Shown piece after piece: positions 38,508 through 46,983 of a stretch of 64,000 bases of DNA (position 1 is its first letter; each line of letters opens with the position of its first letter). The DNA comes from Usitatibacter rugosus. Its GTDB lineage: Bacteria > Pseudomonadota > Gammaproteobacteria > Burkholderiales > Usitatibacteraceae. Location of the stretch: contig NZ_CP053069.1 in the NCBI RefSeq assembly GCF_013003965.1, positions 3,317,419 to 3,381,418 on the forward strand. Direction: 5' to 3'. Under the pieces are notes generated by a model. The model was not told the DNA's origin and searched no databases. It saw nothing but the letters and a program-made list of their open reading frames with translations. A program made the translations under genes and the position numbers.

Positions 38508-38539
38508 GGGATACGCAGGTTCGAACCACTGCGTATCCC
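38508..38539 (+). terminator. Hairpin between the TonB receptor and BON genes
   Basis: GGGATACGCAG (38508-38518) pairs perfectly with CTGCGTATCCC (38529-38539) over a 10-nt loop. Only weak T content follows (ATTTCACT), so it could be a modest terminator for the receptor message or a leader structure of the BON gene 23 bp downstream. Confidence 0.45.
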
Positions 38540-38562
38540 ATTTCACTCATGGAGCGAACAAC

Positions 38563-39072
38563 ATGAAGACTCACCTCAAGATCCGCAACGCTGCACTGGT
38601 CGCTGCCCTCGCCGCCGTCACCGCGACGGCTTACGCGACGAACGAGTACGTGTCGGCCCATAGCGACACCGTCGTTGCGCCGACCGAGACCGTCGTGACC
38701 ACCACGACGACCACGACGATCGAGCCCGTTGCGCCGGTCGAGAGCCTGACGACGAACGAAACGGTCGTGACGACGCCGGCGACCCCGGCCGAAAGCGCAC
38801 CGCTGCTCAACGTTCCCTCGACGCCCATCACCATTGAGGATCGACGGATGACGCTCGACGAGCGGATCCAGTCGGACGTGATGGACAAGCTCGCGGCCTC
38901 CCCGAACATCTCCGGGAAAATCGGCGTGGAATCGAAGGACGCCGTCGTGACGCTCACCGGCTATACGTCGACCTCGGCGCAGGCGTATCGCGCGGGCCGC
39001 TATGCCGGCAGCGTGGAAGGCGTGAAGTACGTGCAGAACGACGTCCGCGGCCGAATCGGCGGGTCGTACTAA
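38563..39072 (+). CDS. Periplasmic BON-domain protein
   Basis: A 169-residue exported protein. Signal peptide to TATAYATNE, then a low-complexity Thr/Val/Glu/Pro segment of about 60 residues (VVTTTTTTTIEPVAPVES), then one BON domain (TLDERIQSDVMDKLAASPNI, IGVESKDAVVTLTGY, VEGVKYVQNDVRGR). BON domains are associated with phospholipid interaction and envelope-stress proteins such as OsmY. The Thr-rich part is probably a flexible or surface-binding stalk. A good intrinsic terminator follows at 39114. Confidence 0.9.
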   Translation: MKTHLKIRNAALVAALAAVTATAYATNEYVSAHSDTVVAPTETVVTTTTTTTIEPVAPVESLTTNETVVTTPATPAESAPLLNVPSTPITIEDRRMTLDERIQSDVMDKLAASPNISGKIGVESKDAVVTLTGYTSTSAQAYRAGRYAGSVEGVKYVQNDVRGRIGGSY

Positions 39073-39113
39073 GGACCGAAGAGCAGTTGCTGTAAGCAGA
39101 AGCAAGGCAGCAC

Positions 39114-39143
39114 AGGGCCCCGCATCTCGGGGCCCTTCTCTTT
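39114..39143 (+). terminator. Intrinsic terminator after the BON gene
   Basis: AGGGCCCCG (39114-39122), loop CATCT, CGGGGCCCT (39128-39136), then TCTCTTT. A strong GC stem followed by a T-rich run, 41 bp after the BON stop and just before the convergent paoC stop. Confidence 0.85.
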
Positions 39144-39154
39144 GGTGCCGCTGC

Positions 39155-41281
39155 TCAGGCGCTCATCTTCCCGAGGATCTTGTCGAGCGTGATGGGATAG
39201 TCCCGGACGCGAACGCCGCTGGCGTTGTAGATCGCATTCGCCACCGCTGCGGAAACACCACAGATCCCGAGCTCGCCCACGCCCTTGGCCTTCATCGGCG
39301 AGGACAAGGGATCGGTCTCGTCGAGGAAGATCACGTCCTGGTGCGGGATATCGTTGTGGACAGGGACCTCGTAGCCGGCGAGATCGTGGTTCACGAAGAA
39401 GCCGTAATTCGGCCGCGTGTCGACCGCGAGCTCTTCCATCAGGGCCGCGCCCACGCCCATCGTCATCGCGCCGATCACCTGGCTGCGGGCGGACTTGGGA
39501 TTGAGGATCCGTCCCGCGGCGCACACGGCCAGCATGCGGCGCACGCGGATCTCGGAGGTCGCGCCATCCACGCTCACCTCGACGAAGTGCGCGCCGAAGG
39601 TGGACTGCTGCTGGGATTCGGCGAGCTCCTTGGGGTAGTCGATGAAGTCTTCGGCGACACGTTCGCCGCCCGCGGCAATTTGCGACTTGAGCTTCATGCA
39701 TGCGGCATAGACGCCGGCGCACGCATTGTTGCCGCCCCACTGACCCCCCGAGCCGCACGAGACGGGGAAGGACGAGTCGCCAAGCCGCACGATGACCTTG
39801 TCGAGCGGCACCTCCATCACCTCGGCGGCGGTCTGCGCGATCACCGTGTAGCTGCCGGTGCCGATGTCCGTCATGTCGGTCTCGACGATCACGAAGCCGC
39901 GATCGTCCAGGCGGACGCGCGCGGCGGACTTCATCAGCAGGTTGTTGCGGAACGCGGCGGCCATGCCCATGCCGATCAGCAGGCGGCCCTCTCGCACGCG
40001 GCCCGGTGTGGGATTGCGCCGGCTCCAGCCGAAGCGGTCCGCGCCGATGCGCATGCACTCGACCAGCCGGCGCTGCGTGAACGGGCGCTGCGGCTTCATC
40101 GGATCGACCTGCGTGTCGTTGAGGATCCGGAACTGGATCGGGTCGATGCCGAGCTTCTCGGCCATCTCGTCCATCGCGATCTCGAGCGCCATCAGGCCGG
40201 GCGCTTCTCCCGGAGCGCGCATCGCATTGCCCTCGGGAAGGTCGAGGACCGCGAGCCTCATGCCGGTGAGGCGATTGGCGCCCGCGTAAAGCAGCTTCGT
40301 CTGGTCGACGGCCGTTTCGGGATCGCCGCCGGGGAGGTTGCCGGACCAGCTCTCGTGCGCAATGGCGGTGATGCGGCCGTCGAGCTCCGTGGCGAGGCGG
40401 ACGTGCTGGATCGTGGCCGGACGATGCGTGGTGTTGTTGGCGATCTGCGGGCGCGCCAGGGCGACTTTCACCGGCCGCCCCGCGGCCTTGGCTCCCAACG
40501 CGGCCAGCAAGGCATCGGAACGGATCCAGAGCTTCGCGCCGAAGCCGCCACCGACGTAGGGCGAGACCACGCGGATCCTGTCCTTGGGGATGGAGAACGT
40601 CTTCGCGAGATCGCGGACCGCCCAATCGATCATCTGGTTGGCGGTCCACACGGTGAGCTTGTCGCCCTCCCAGGCCGCGATGCTCGCGTGCGGCTCCATC
40701 ATCGCGTGGCTCTGGTCCGGCGTGGTGTACGTCTGGTCCAGCTTGACCGGTGCGGCCGCGAAGGCCTTGTCGAAATCGCCGAGCTTCTGGATCGGCGGCT
40801 TCGGATCCTTCTCGTCGGGCTTGGGCGGCTTCGCGTTCTTCACCTCATGGGCGAGGTCGTAGCGGCCCGGCTGGCGGTCGTAGCGAACGCGCACGAGCTT
40901 CGCGGCGGAACGCGCTTGCTCGAACGTCTCCGCCACGACGACGGCCACGGCCTGGTCGTAGTGCTGGACGTCGGGCCCGGCGAGGAGCCTCGCGGTATGC
41001 GAATCGGCCTTGGCCAGCTTGCCGGCGTTCTGGTACGTGACGACGGCCAGCACGCCCGGCGCTGCCTTGGCGGCCGACACGTCGATGGACGTGATCTTTC
41101 CCTTGGCGATGGCACTGCCGACGATGCAGCCGTAAGCCTGGTTCGCGACGACGTCATGGCGCTCGTAGGCATAGGGCGCGGTGCCGGTGGTCTTCGCGGG
41201 GCCATCGATACGATCGACGGGCTGGCCGACGATCTTCATCTGGTCGATGGGGTTCTTCGTTGCAGCCGTTTCGAATTTCAT
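39155..41281 (-). CDS. paoC: Aldehyde oxidoreductase molybdenum-binding subunit PaoC-like
   Basis: A 708-residue molybdopterin-binding subunit of the xanthine dehydrogenase family. Recognisable parts: VGQPVDRIDGPAKTTGTAPY at the start, SPYVGGGFGAKLW, RAPGEAPGLMALEIAMDEMA, the cofactor-binding GSGGQWGGNNAC segment, and the catalytic Glu in KGVGELGICG near the C-terminus. It works with PaoB and PaoA as a periplasmic enzyme that oxidises aldehydes, mainly aromatic in E. coli. It is exported by riding on the Tat signal of PaoA. The cofactor chaperone PaoD is not adjacent. Confidence 0.93.
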   Translation of the reverse strand: MKFETAATKNPIDQMKIVGQPVDRIDGPAKTTGTAPYAYERHDVVANQAYGCIVGSAIAKGKITSIDVSAAKAAPGVLAVVTYQNAGKLAKADSHTARLLAGPDVQHYDQAVAVVVAETFEQARSAAKLVRVRYDRQPGRYDLAHEVKNAKPPKPDEKDPKPPIQKLGDFDKAFAAAPVKLDQTYTTPDQSHAMMEPHASIAAWEGDKLTVWTANQMIDWAVRDLAKTFSIPKDRIRVVSPYVGGGFGAKLWIRSDALLAALGAKAAGRPVKVALARPQIANNTTHRPATIQHVRLATELDGRITAIAHESWSGNLPGGDPETAVDQTKLLYAGANRLTGMRLAVLDLPEGNAMRAPGEAPGLMALEIAMDEMAEKLGIDPIQFRILNDTQVDPMKPQRPFTQRRLVECMRIGADRFGWSRRNPTPGRVREGRLLIGMGMAAAFRNNLLMKSAARVRLDDRGFVIVETDMTDIGTGSYTVIAQTAAEVMEVPLDKVIVRLGDSSFPVSCGSGGQWGGNNACAGVYAACMKLKSQIAAGGERVAEDFIDYPKELAESQQQSTFGAHFVEVSVDGATSEIRVRRMLAVCAAGRILNPKSARSQVIGAMTMGVGAALMEELAVDTRPNYGFFVNHDLAGYEVPVHNDIPHQDVIFLDETDPLSSPMKAKGVGELGICGVSAAVANAIYNASGVRVRDYPITLDKILGKMSA

Positions 41282-41284
41282 GGC

Positions 41285-42232
41285 TTACCCCTTCGCCTGC
41301 GTGAGGACGGAGTCGAGCGTGCACTCGGCCAGCTGCACCTTGAACGCGTTCTCCTTCGTAGGCTTGGCCTCCGCGAGCAGGCGCTTGGTAACGGCTTTCG
41401 CGCCGTTCGGCATCTCCGATTCGGCCGCTTCCACGCGCCACGGCTTGTGCGCCACGCCGCCCAGGGCCACGCGGCCCGTGCCGTCGCGCTGCACGATCGC
41501 GGCCACCGAGACCAACGCGAACGCATAAGACGAGCGGTCGCGCACCTTGTGATAGATGTGCGTGCCCCCGATCGGCTTCGGCAAGGTCACCGCGGTGATG
41601 AGCTCGCCCGCGGCGAGGTCGCTCTCCACGTGCGGCGTCGTGCCCGGGAGCCGATGGAATTGCGCGATGGGGATCGTGCGCGACGAGCCATCCGGCTTGA
41701 CCGTCTCCACCGTGGCGTCGAGTGCGCGCATGGCAACCGCCATGTCGCTCGGATGGACGGCGATGCACGCCTTGCTCACGCCGACGACGGCGTGCTGGCG
41801 GCTGAAGCCTTCGATCGCGCTGCAGCCGCTGCCGGGCACGCGCTTGTTGCACGGCTGGTTGGTGTCGTAGAAGTAGTGGCACCGCGTGCGCTGGAGCAGG
41901 TTGCCGCCGGTGGTGGCCATGTTGCGGATCTGCCCGCTGGCCCCGGCGACGATCGCGCGCGAGAGCACGGCGTAGTCGCGGCGCACCCGGGCATCCGCGG
42001 CGAGATCGGTATTGCGGACGAGCGTGCCGATGCGAAGCCCTCCTTCCGGAGTGGACTCGATCTTGTCGAGGCCGAGGCCGTTCACGTCGACCAGGTGCTG
42101 CGGCGTCTCGACCTCGAGCTTCATGAGGTCCAGGAGGTTGGTACCGCCCGCGATGAACTTCGCACCCGGCTCGCGCGCGGCACGGGCGGCTTGCGCGGGC
42201 GTGGCGGCCTTTTCGTAGGTGAAGGACCTCAT
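41285..42232 (-). CDS. paoB: Aldehyde oxidoreductase FAD-binding subunit PaoB-like
   Basis: A 315-residue FAD subunit. The flavin motif appears as [15 protein letters not shown] and the second as [12 protein letters not shown]. The insert that carries an extra 4Fe-4S cluster in E. coli PaoB is present: Cys residues fall in [15 protein letters not shown] and GSGCSAIEG. That insert separates PaoB from ordinary xanthine dehydrogenase medium subunits. ATG overlaps the PaoA stop (ATGA), and the gene ends 3 bp before paoC. Confidence 0.93.
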   Translation of the reverse strand: MRSFTYEKAATPAQAARAAREPGAKFIAGGTNLLDLMKLEVETPQHLVDVNGLGLDKIESTPEGGLRIGTLVRNTDLAADARVRRDYAVLSRAIVAGASGQIRNMATTGGNLLQRTRCHYFYDTNQPCNKRVPGSGCSAIEGFSRQHAVVGVSKACIAVHPSDMAVAMRALDATVETVKPDGSSRTIPIAQFHRLPGTTPHVESDLAAGELITAVTLPKPIGGTHIYHKVRDRSSYAFALVSVAAIVQRDGTGRVALGGVAHKPWRVEAAESEMPNGAKAVTKRLLAEAKPTKENAFKVQLAECTLDSVLTQAKG

Positions 42233-42867
42233 GCCGACCTCCCCGAGACTTCGCCGATCGCCTCGACGATGTTGGAGTACGCACCGCACCGGCAGATGTT
42301 GCCGCTCATGCGCTCGCGAAACTCGGCAGCCACGGCCTGCGGCTTGGCGGTGATGTCGGCGCTCACGTGGCTGGGGATCCCGGCCTTGATCTCGTCCAGC
42401 ATGCCCACGGCGGAACAGATCTGGCCGGGCGTGCAGTAGCCGCATTGGTAGCCGTCGTGCTTCACGAAGGCGGCCTGCATGGGATGGAGGTTCTGCGGAG
42501 TGCCCAGGCCTTCGATGGTGGTGACGCTCTTGCCCTGCTGCATTACGGCAAGGGTGAGGCAGGAGACGACGCGGCGGCCATCCACCAAAACGGTGCACGC
42601 GCCGCATTGGCCGTGGTCGCAGCCTTTCTTGCTGCCGGTGAGCTTCAGGTTTTCGCGGAGCGCATCGAGCAGGGTCGTGCGCGTGTCGACCTCGAGATCG
42701 CGGAGCGTACCGTTGACGTTCAGGGACAGCTTGCTGGACACGGGCGGCCTCGCGGAAGGTGGCTTGGGCACGGCGGATACGGCCGGCAGCGTGACAGCGG
42801 CCGCGGAACCGGCGCTGGTGAGGAGGAATGTACGCCGTGTGACCTTCATGCCGCTGGACTCTTCCAT
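42229..42867 (-). CDS. paoA: Aldehyde oxidoreductase 2Fe-2S subunit PaoA-like, Tat-exported
   Basis: A 212-residue iron-sulfur subunit with a twin-arginine leader ([13 protein letters not shown]). The plant-type ferredoxin cluster is in [12 protein letters not shown] with a further Cys in VVSCLTL; the second cluster uses [10 protein letters not shown] and ICRCGAY. The ATG at 42867 is preferred because AGGAAGGA lies upstream; a later ATG at 42849 would still include the RR motif. It is first gene of paoABC. Confidence 0.93.
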   Translation of the reverse strand: MEESSGMKVTRRTFLLTSAGSAAAVTLPAVSAVPKPPSARPPVSSKLSLNVNGTLRDLEVDTRTTLLDALRENLKLTGSKKGCDHGQCGACTVLVDGRRVVSCLTLAVMQQGKSVTTIEGLGTPQNLHPMQAAFVKHDGYQCGYCTPGQICSAVGMLDEIKAGIPSHVSADITAKPQAVAAEFRERMSGNICRCGAYSNIVEAIGEVSGRSA

Positions 42868-42943
42868 TGCCTGGGATCCTTCCTGGGTGGCCCTGAAGAA
42901 AAACTTACCGGCGTACCTCCGCCGCTCTCGGCGGTTCGACATG

Positions 42944-42975
42944 AAAAAAGGCCGAGGATTCCTCCCCGGCCTTTT
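42944..42975 (-). terminator. Intrinsic terminator after the AAA ATPase gene
   Basis: On the minus strand AAAAGGCCG (42975-42967) pairs with CGGCCTTTT (42954-42946) and is followed by more T residues, 21 bp after the stop of the AAA gene. It separates the rtcB-AAA unit from paoABC. Confidence 0.85.
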
Positions 42976-42995
42976 CGTACTTCTTGCAGCGGTGG

Positions 42996-44039
42996 CTACG
43001 CGTTCACGCTCTGGTACACCGAGGCCAGCGAGTGGCTGCGGCCCGCCTCGAACGCCTTGCCGGCGCGCTCGAGCTCCACCGGATCTCCATCCGCGACGCG
43101 GATCGCGAGCTTGCGGGCCTCGTCGGCCGTGAGCGCGCGAACGTTGACGCGGGCGAAGCAGCGTCCCGGGCGGATCAGCGCCTCGTCCAGGTCTCCCACG
43201 TTCGGGAGGTTGGTCGAGAAGATGATCTTGCGGCCCTGCGAACGCACCACGCCATCGGCGATGGTGAGGAAGCGGTGCAGATGCTCGTTGCCGTCGCAAC
43301 GGGGCTTCAGCAGGTGATCCGCATCCTCGACCACGAAGGCATCGTCCCAGCCCGTGATGAACTTCACGAAGATCTGGTCCGTCTGCAGCGCCTTCATGTC
43401 GCCGGTGTACAGCGCTTCGGACTCGCCATCCTTGCGGCGCGAGATCTCGCCGAGGATCGCGCGGATCAGGCGCGTCTTGCCGGTGCCCGGAGGCCCCTGC
43501 AACACCAGCACCGTCTCCTTCGCATCCAGGTAGCGCTCGACGAAAGCCTGCACGCCGCCCTTGATCTCCGGATAGGCCTCGTCGATCAGCACGTCGTCCG
43601 CGAGCTCCTCGATCGACGCGCTCTCGATGTCGCCGTTGCCGGTCACGAAGCACCAGTTGACGGTGAACATCGGCTCGGTGATCCGCGTCGCCGCGGCCTT
43701 GCCGAGAATCCGTTGCGTCGCTTCCTCCGCACGCTGCGGGCTGGCCGCGTGGATGTGGAAGACGAACGAGCAGTAGTCCGCTTTTCGTCCACCCCATCCG
43801 GTCGCGTACAGGCCCTCGGCGTCCAGGATCAGCGTGCCTTGATCCAGTCGCTCGGCGTGCCAGGACGTATCCAGCGCCACGGCATCCAGCAATGCCTCCA
43901 ACTCCACGCGGGCGGCGAACCGCACGCGACGGTAGATCGGATAGCGGCTCGTGCCGGTTTCGAAGGCGTGGACCAGGCGCGACTTGAAGATCGCCTCCTG
44001 GATCCTTCCCGCCTTCATCCCGACCCTGATTTGTTCCAT
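42996..44039 (-). CDS. BCS1-like AAA ATPase paired with RtcB
   Basis: A 347-residue protein. The first 150 residues form a domain I do not recognise (SRYPIYRRVRFAARVELEAL, YCSFVFHIHAASPQ). The AAA module then has Walker A GPPGTGKTR, Walker B FVVEDADHLL (Glu before Asp, as in BCS1-type L-E-D-I-D), sensor 1 IIFSTNLPN, and the arginine-finger region EALIRPGRCF. It begins one base after the rtcB stop, so it is tightly co-transcribed with the RNA ligase. A role in RNA repair or as a remodeller for RtcB or its substrate is inference. Confidence 0.82.
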   Translation of the reverse strand: MEQIRVGMKAGRIQEAIFKSRLVHAFETGTSRYPIYRRVRFAARVELEALLDAVALDTSWHAERLDQGTLILDAEGLYATGWGGRKADYCSFVFHIHAASPQRAEEATQRILGKAAATRITEPMFTVNWCFVTGNGDIESASIEELADDVLIDEAYPEIKGGVQAFVERYLDAKETVLVLQGPPGTGKTRLIRAILGEISRRKDGESEALYTGDMKALQTDQIFVKFITGWDDAFVVEDADHLLKPRCDGNEHLHRFLTIADGVVRSQGRKIIFSTNLPNVGDLDEALIRPGRCFARVNVRALTADEARKLAIRVADGDPVELERAGKAFEAGRSHSLASVYQSVNA

Positions 44040-44040
44040 A

Positions 44041-45261
44041 TCAACCTTTCACACACAAAATCTGCTTGAGCGTCGCGACGATCTCGACCAGGTCCGACTG
44101 CGCGGCCATCACCTTGTCGATGTCCTTGTACGCAGACGGGATCTCGTCGATCACGCCCTGGTCCTTGCGGCATTCGACGCCCTTCGTCTGGGCCTCGAGA
44201 TCGTCCCGCGTGAAGCGCTTGCGGGCAGCCGTGCGGCTCATGCGGCGGCCGGCACCATGCGAGCATGAGCAGTACGAATCCGCGTTGCCCTTGCCGCGCA
44301 CGATGAAGCTCTTGGCACCCATCGAGCCCGGGATGATCCCCAGCTCTCCGGACCGCGCGCTCACCGCGCCTTTCCGCGTGATCCACACGTTCTCGCCGAA
44401 GTGCTCCTCGACGCGCGCGTAGTTGTGGTGGCAGTTGGTCACTTCCCCCACGAACTCGACCTTGCGGTCCAGCGCCTTCTCGAGAGCTCGGTGCACGAGG
44501 TAGAGCATCAGGTCCCGGTTGAGCGACGCGTACTCCTGCGCCCAGCCGAGCCCTTCCACGTACGCCTCGAACTCCGCCGTGCCTTCGTCCAGCCACGCGA
44601 GCTCGCGATCGGGCAGACCGCGGTCCACCTCTTTCGCGATGCGCTTGGCCCGCTCGATCGCCACCGTGCCGATCGTGTTGCCGACGTTGCGCGAACCCGA
44701 GTGCAACATGATCCACACGGCACCGTTCGTATCCAGGCAGATCTCGATGAAGTGGTTTCCCCCACCGAGGCTGCCCAGCTGGCGCCACATGCGGCCCTCG
44801 TCGAAGCGGCCCATCCACTCCAGGATGCGCAGCTTCGGGTATCGCGTCTCGAGGTCGCGCACGCGCTTGTCGAGCTTCGGGGCAACCAGGCCGTGCTTCG
44901 GCTCCACGGGATGCTTGTGGAATCCGAAACCCACCGGCACGTCACGCTCGACCTGCGAGCGCACGCCGTGCAGGTTGTGCGGCAGGTCGCCGGCGACGAG
45001 GTTCGTCTTCACCGCCAGCATCCCGCAGCCAATGTCCACGCCCACCGCCGCCGGCACGATGGCCGCGCGGGTCGGGATCACGGTTCCCACGGTCGCACCC
45101 CGCCCGAGGTGCACGTCCGGCATCACGGCCACCGGCCCGGCGAGGATCGGGAGCATCGAGACGTTGCGGATCTGCTCGATCGCTTCGCCCTCGATCTCCA
45201 GGTCGCCGGTCCAGAGGCGCGCGTCCGGCAGGATTTCTCGATAGTTCGTTTTCGTCTTCAT
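44041..45261 (-). CDS. rtcB: RNA-splicing ligase RtcB
   Basis: A 406-residue RtcB of the E. coli size class, joining 2',3'-cyclic phosphate or 3'-phosphate to 5'-OH RNA ends with GTP and Mn2+. Conserved elements: MPDVHLGRGATVGTVI, VGVDIGCGM (Mn-binding Cys/Asp), GGGNHFIEI, LHSGSRNVGN, TNCHHNYA and the guanylated His in SCSHGAGRRMSRT. No rtcA or rtcR is near; a BCS1-like AAA gene follows directly. The start follows a purine stretch (GGAGAGAAC). Confidence 0.96.
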   Translation of the reverse strand: MKTKTNYREILPDARLWTGDLEIEGEAIEQIRNVSMLPILAGPVAVMPDVHLGRGATVGTVIPTRAAIVPAAVGVDIGCGMLAVKTNLVAGDLPHNLHGVRSQVERDVPVGFGFHKHPVEPKHGLVAPKLDKRVRDLETRYPKLRILEWMGRFDEGRMWRQLGSLGGGNHFIEICLDTNGAVWIMLHSGSRNVGNTIGTVAIERAKRIAKEVDRGLPDRELAWLDEGTAEFEAYVEGLGWAQEYASLNRDLMLYLVHRALEKALDRKVEFVGEVTNCHHNYARVEEHFGENVWITRKGAVSARSGELGIIPGSMGAKSFIVRGKGNADSYCSCSHGAGRRMSRTAARKRFTRDDLEAQTKGVECRKDQGVIDEIPSAYKDIDKVMAAQSDLVEIVATLKQILCVKG

Positions 45262-45279
45262 GTTCTCTCCATATACGTC

Positions 45280-45353
45280 ATTCCCGCGAAGCCTGCCCCC
45301 GAATGATTTCATCGGGGGGCGGGAATCCAGCTGGGCCCCCGCCTACGCGGGGG
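45280..45353. repeat. REP-like nested palindromes upstream of rtcB
   Basis: Three stems in a row: outer ATTCCCGC/GCGGGAAT (45280-45287 and 45319-45326), enclosing CCCCCGA/TCGGGGG (45296-45302 and 45312-45318), then CCCCCGC-CTAC-GCGGGGG (45336-45353). ATTCCCGC...GCGGGAATCCAG followed by CCCCGCC-T-CGCGGGG is a pattern common to intergenic repeats in many proteobacteria. A sister copy of the last part lies inside a coding sequence at 46288-46315. Confidence 0.8.
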
Positions 45354-45361
45354 TGACAAGC

Positions 45362-45395
45362 AAAAAGCCCGGAGCTCTGTCGAGTCTCCGGGCTT
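45362..45395 (-). terminator. Intrinsic terminator on the minus strand, upstream of rtcB
   Basis: Minus-strand AAGCCCGGAG (45395-45386) pairs with CTCCGGGCTT (45374-45365), followed by TTTTG. A second stem (CGTGG-TGA-CCACG region, 45396-45408) precedes it. It implies a minus-strand transcript arriving from about 45400-45700 that ends before rtcB. Confidence 0.75.
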
Positions 45396-45421
45396 CGTGG
45401 TGACCACGAATGGCGAGGGTG

Positions 45422-45544
45422 CTATCCCTTCGCCAGGCTCCCGGAGGCAAGACGATCCCCGACGCTTGCGGACGTGCACGGCACAAGGCCTTGCACGAGC
45501 GCTGGCGCCCGCAGGTCGTTCGTCTGTTTGATCACGTGTTGCAT
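45422..45544 (-). CDS. Possible small ORF ahead of a terminator, 40 aa
   Basis: Within the 443-bp gap between rtcB and the MFS gene, a minus-strand ATG (45544) preceded by GGAATCGAG opens 40 codons to TAG (45422-45424). The peptide begins MQHVIKQTNDLRAPALVQG and ends LASGSLAKG. A two-hairpin terminator follows 27 bp later. No family recognised. The alternative is a non-coding RNA of about 150-200 nt. The rest of the gap (45545-45704) shows no feature. Confidence 0.35.
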   Translation of the reverse strand: MQHVIKQTNDLRAPALVQGLVPCTSASVGDRLASGSLAKG

Positions 45545-45704
45545 CTCGATTCCAAAAATTCGTGTTGCGTTGTACGACAAGGGTGCGAATCCTGAGGGCA
45601 TTCGGGAATCGTGTCAAGCACCCGCGGGAAGTTTTTGCGATGCGTGTCGATTGGACGCCCCGCCATTGGACAAGGGGTATCCCTCACTGGAAAATGGGCC
45701 GGAC

Positions 45705-46916
45705 ATGGAAAAGAACTACCGCTGGGTCATCGTCGCCGCCGGCGCCTTGATGGGCTGCGTGGCCATCGGGGCGATGTTCTCGCTGGCGATCTTCCTGGAG
45801 CCGATCTCGAGGGATACGGGCTGGTCGCGGGCCGCCATCTCGAGCGCGATGAGCCTCAACTTCATCACCCTCGGCCTGGGCGCCTTCGCATGGGGCTGGG
45901 CCAGCGACCGGTACGGGGCCCGCGTCGTGGTGACGATCGGCGCGGTGCTGCTCGGCTTGGCGCTCGTGCTCGCCAGCCGGACGACGAGCCTCGTGGGCTT
46001 CCAGGTCACCTACGGCGTGCTGGTGGGCCTCTCCGCGAGCGCGTTCCTGGCCCCCATGATCGCGACGGTGATGGGCTGGTTCACGACGCAGCGGGCGCTC
46101 GCCGTGTCGCTCGTCTCCGCGGGCATGGGCGCGGCGCCGATGACGGTGTCGCCGATCGCGCAGTGGCTGGTCACGGACTACGGCTGGCGGCCGGCGATGT
46201 TGATGATCGGCATCGGGGCATGGCTCGTGACGTTGCCTTGCACGCTGCTGGTTCGGCGGCCGCCTGCGGCCGAAGAGCCGGCGGAGGCTGGGTCCCCGCC
46301 TTCGCGGGGACGACAGGGCGAGCGGGGATCGCAAGGGGAGCTGTGGCAAGCGCTGAGCTCGCCGCAGTTCATCGTGCTCGGCCTCACGTTCTTCGCGTGC
46401 TGCGCGGCGCACGCCGGACCGATCTTCCACATGGTGAGCTACGCGATGGTGTGCGGAATCGGCCCGATGGCCGCCGTGAGCATCTACAGCGTGGAAGGGC
46501 TCGCGGGTCTCGGCGGCCGCGTGCTCTTCGGCGTGGCGGCGGACAAGCTGGGCACGAAACGCGTGCTCATCTTTGGCCTGCTCGTCCAGGCCCTCGCGAT
46601 CGGCAGCTACGTCCATGTCCGCGAGCTGAAGGAGTTCTACTCGCTCGCGATCGTGTTCGGCGCCGCGTACGGCGGCGTGATGCCGCTCTACTCCGTGCTT
46701 GCGCGCGACTACTTCCGGCAGGAGGTCATGGGCTCCGTGCTCGGCGCCGCGATGATGGTCTCCAGCATCGGCATGGCCGCGGGCCCGCTCATCGGCGGCT
46801 GGGTCTACGACCACTACAACACCTACACCTGGATGTTCCTCGGCTCCGCGGCCGTGGGACTCGGCGCGGTGGCGATGGCCTTCGCATTCCCGAAGCCGGG
46901 TCGCGCCGCCGTGTGA
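45705..46916 (+). CDS. MFS transporter
   Basis: A 403-residue major facilitator with 12 predicted spans. The start MEKNYRWVIVAAGALMG fits the family. Motif A appears as GWASDRYGARVVV after helix 2, and the second-half equivalent as FGVAADKLGTKRVL. The central cytoplasmic loop contains an unusual stretch (AEAGSPPSRGRQGERGSQGE) encoded by a REP-like palindrome at 46288-46315, apparently inserted without breaking the frame. Substrate unknown; the general look is of the monocarboxylate/oxalate-formate group. Confidence 0.9.
   Translation: MEKNYRWVIVAAGALMGCVAIGAMFSLAIFLEPISRDTGWSRAAISSAMSLNFITLGLGAFAWGWASDRYGARVVVTIGAVLLGLALVLASRTTSLVGFQVTYGVLVGLSASAFLAPMIATVMGWFTTQRALAVSLVSAGMGAAPMTVSPIAQWLVTDYGWRPAMLMIGIGAWLVTLPCTLLVRRPPAAEEPAEAGSPPSRGRQGERGSQGELWQALSSPQFIVLGLTFFACCAAHAGPIFHMVSYAMVCGIGPMAAVSIYSVEGLAGLGGRVLFGVAADKLGTKRVLIFGLLVQALAIGSYVHVRELKEFYSLAIVFGAAYGGVMPLYSVLARDYFRQEVMGSVLGAAMMVSSIGMAAGPLIGGWVYDHYNTYTWMFLGSAAVGLGAVAMAFAFPKPGRAAV
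46288..46315. repeat. REP-like palindrome inside the MFS coding sequence
   Basis: 28 bp that match 45331-45358 at 24 of 28 positions, with stem TCCCCGC/GCGGGGA. It encodes part of the central loop of the transporter at about residues 195-204, where an insertion would be tolerated. Confidence 0.8.
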
Positions 46917-46983
46917 CAGAACGGGGACAGCCGTACACGCGAGCGCGAGGGATAATCGCGCGAACGTAACTCCCGGAAACGTC

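Noticed and set aside
38518-38528. GGTTCGAACC resembling a tRNA T-loop
   Set aside because: The flanking bases do not form a T-stem in tRNA register, and no acceptor, D or anticodon arm is found upstream; it is simply the loop of the 38508-38539 hairpin.
35889-38546. Open frame of 885 codons opposite the TonB receptor
   Set aside because: Same GC-shadow composition; the receptor on the plus strand is unmistakable.
45309-45617. 102-codon minus-strand frame across the region upstream of rtcB
   Set aside because: It reads through the terminator hairpin and the REP-like palindrome, and has no ribosome site or conserved look; the 40-codon frame ending before the terminator is more plausible.
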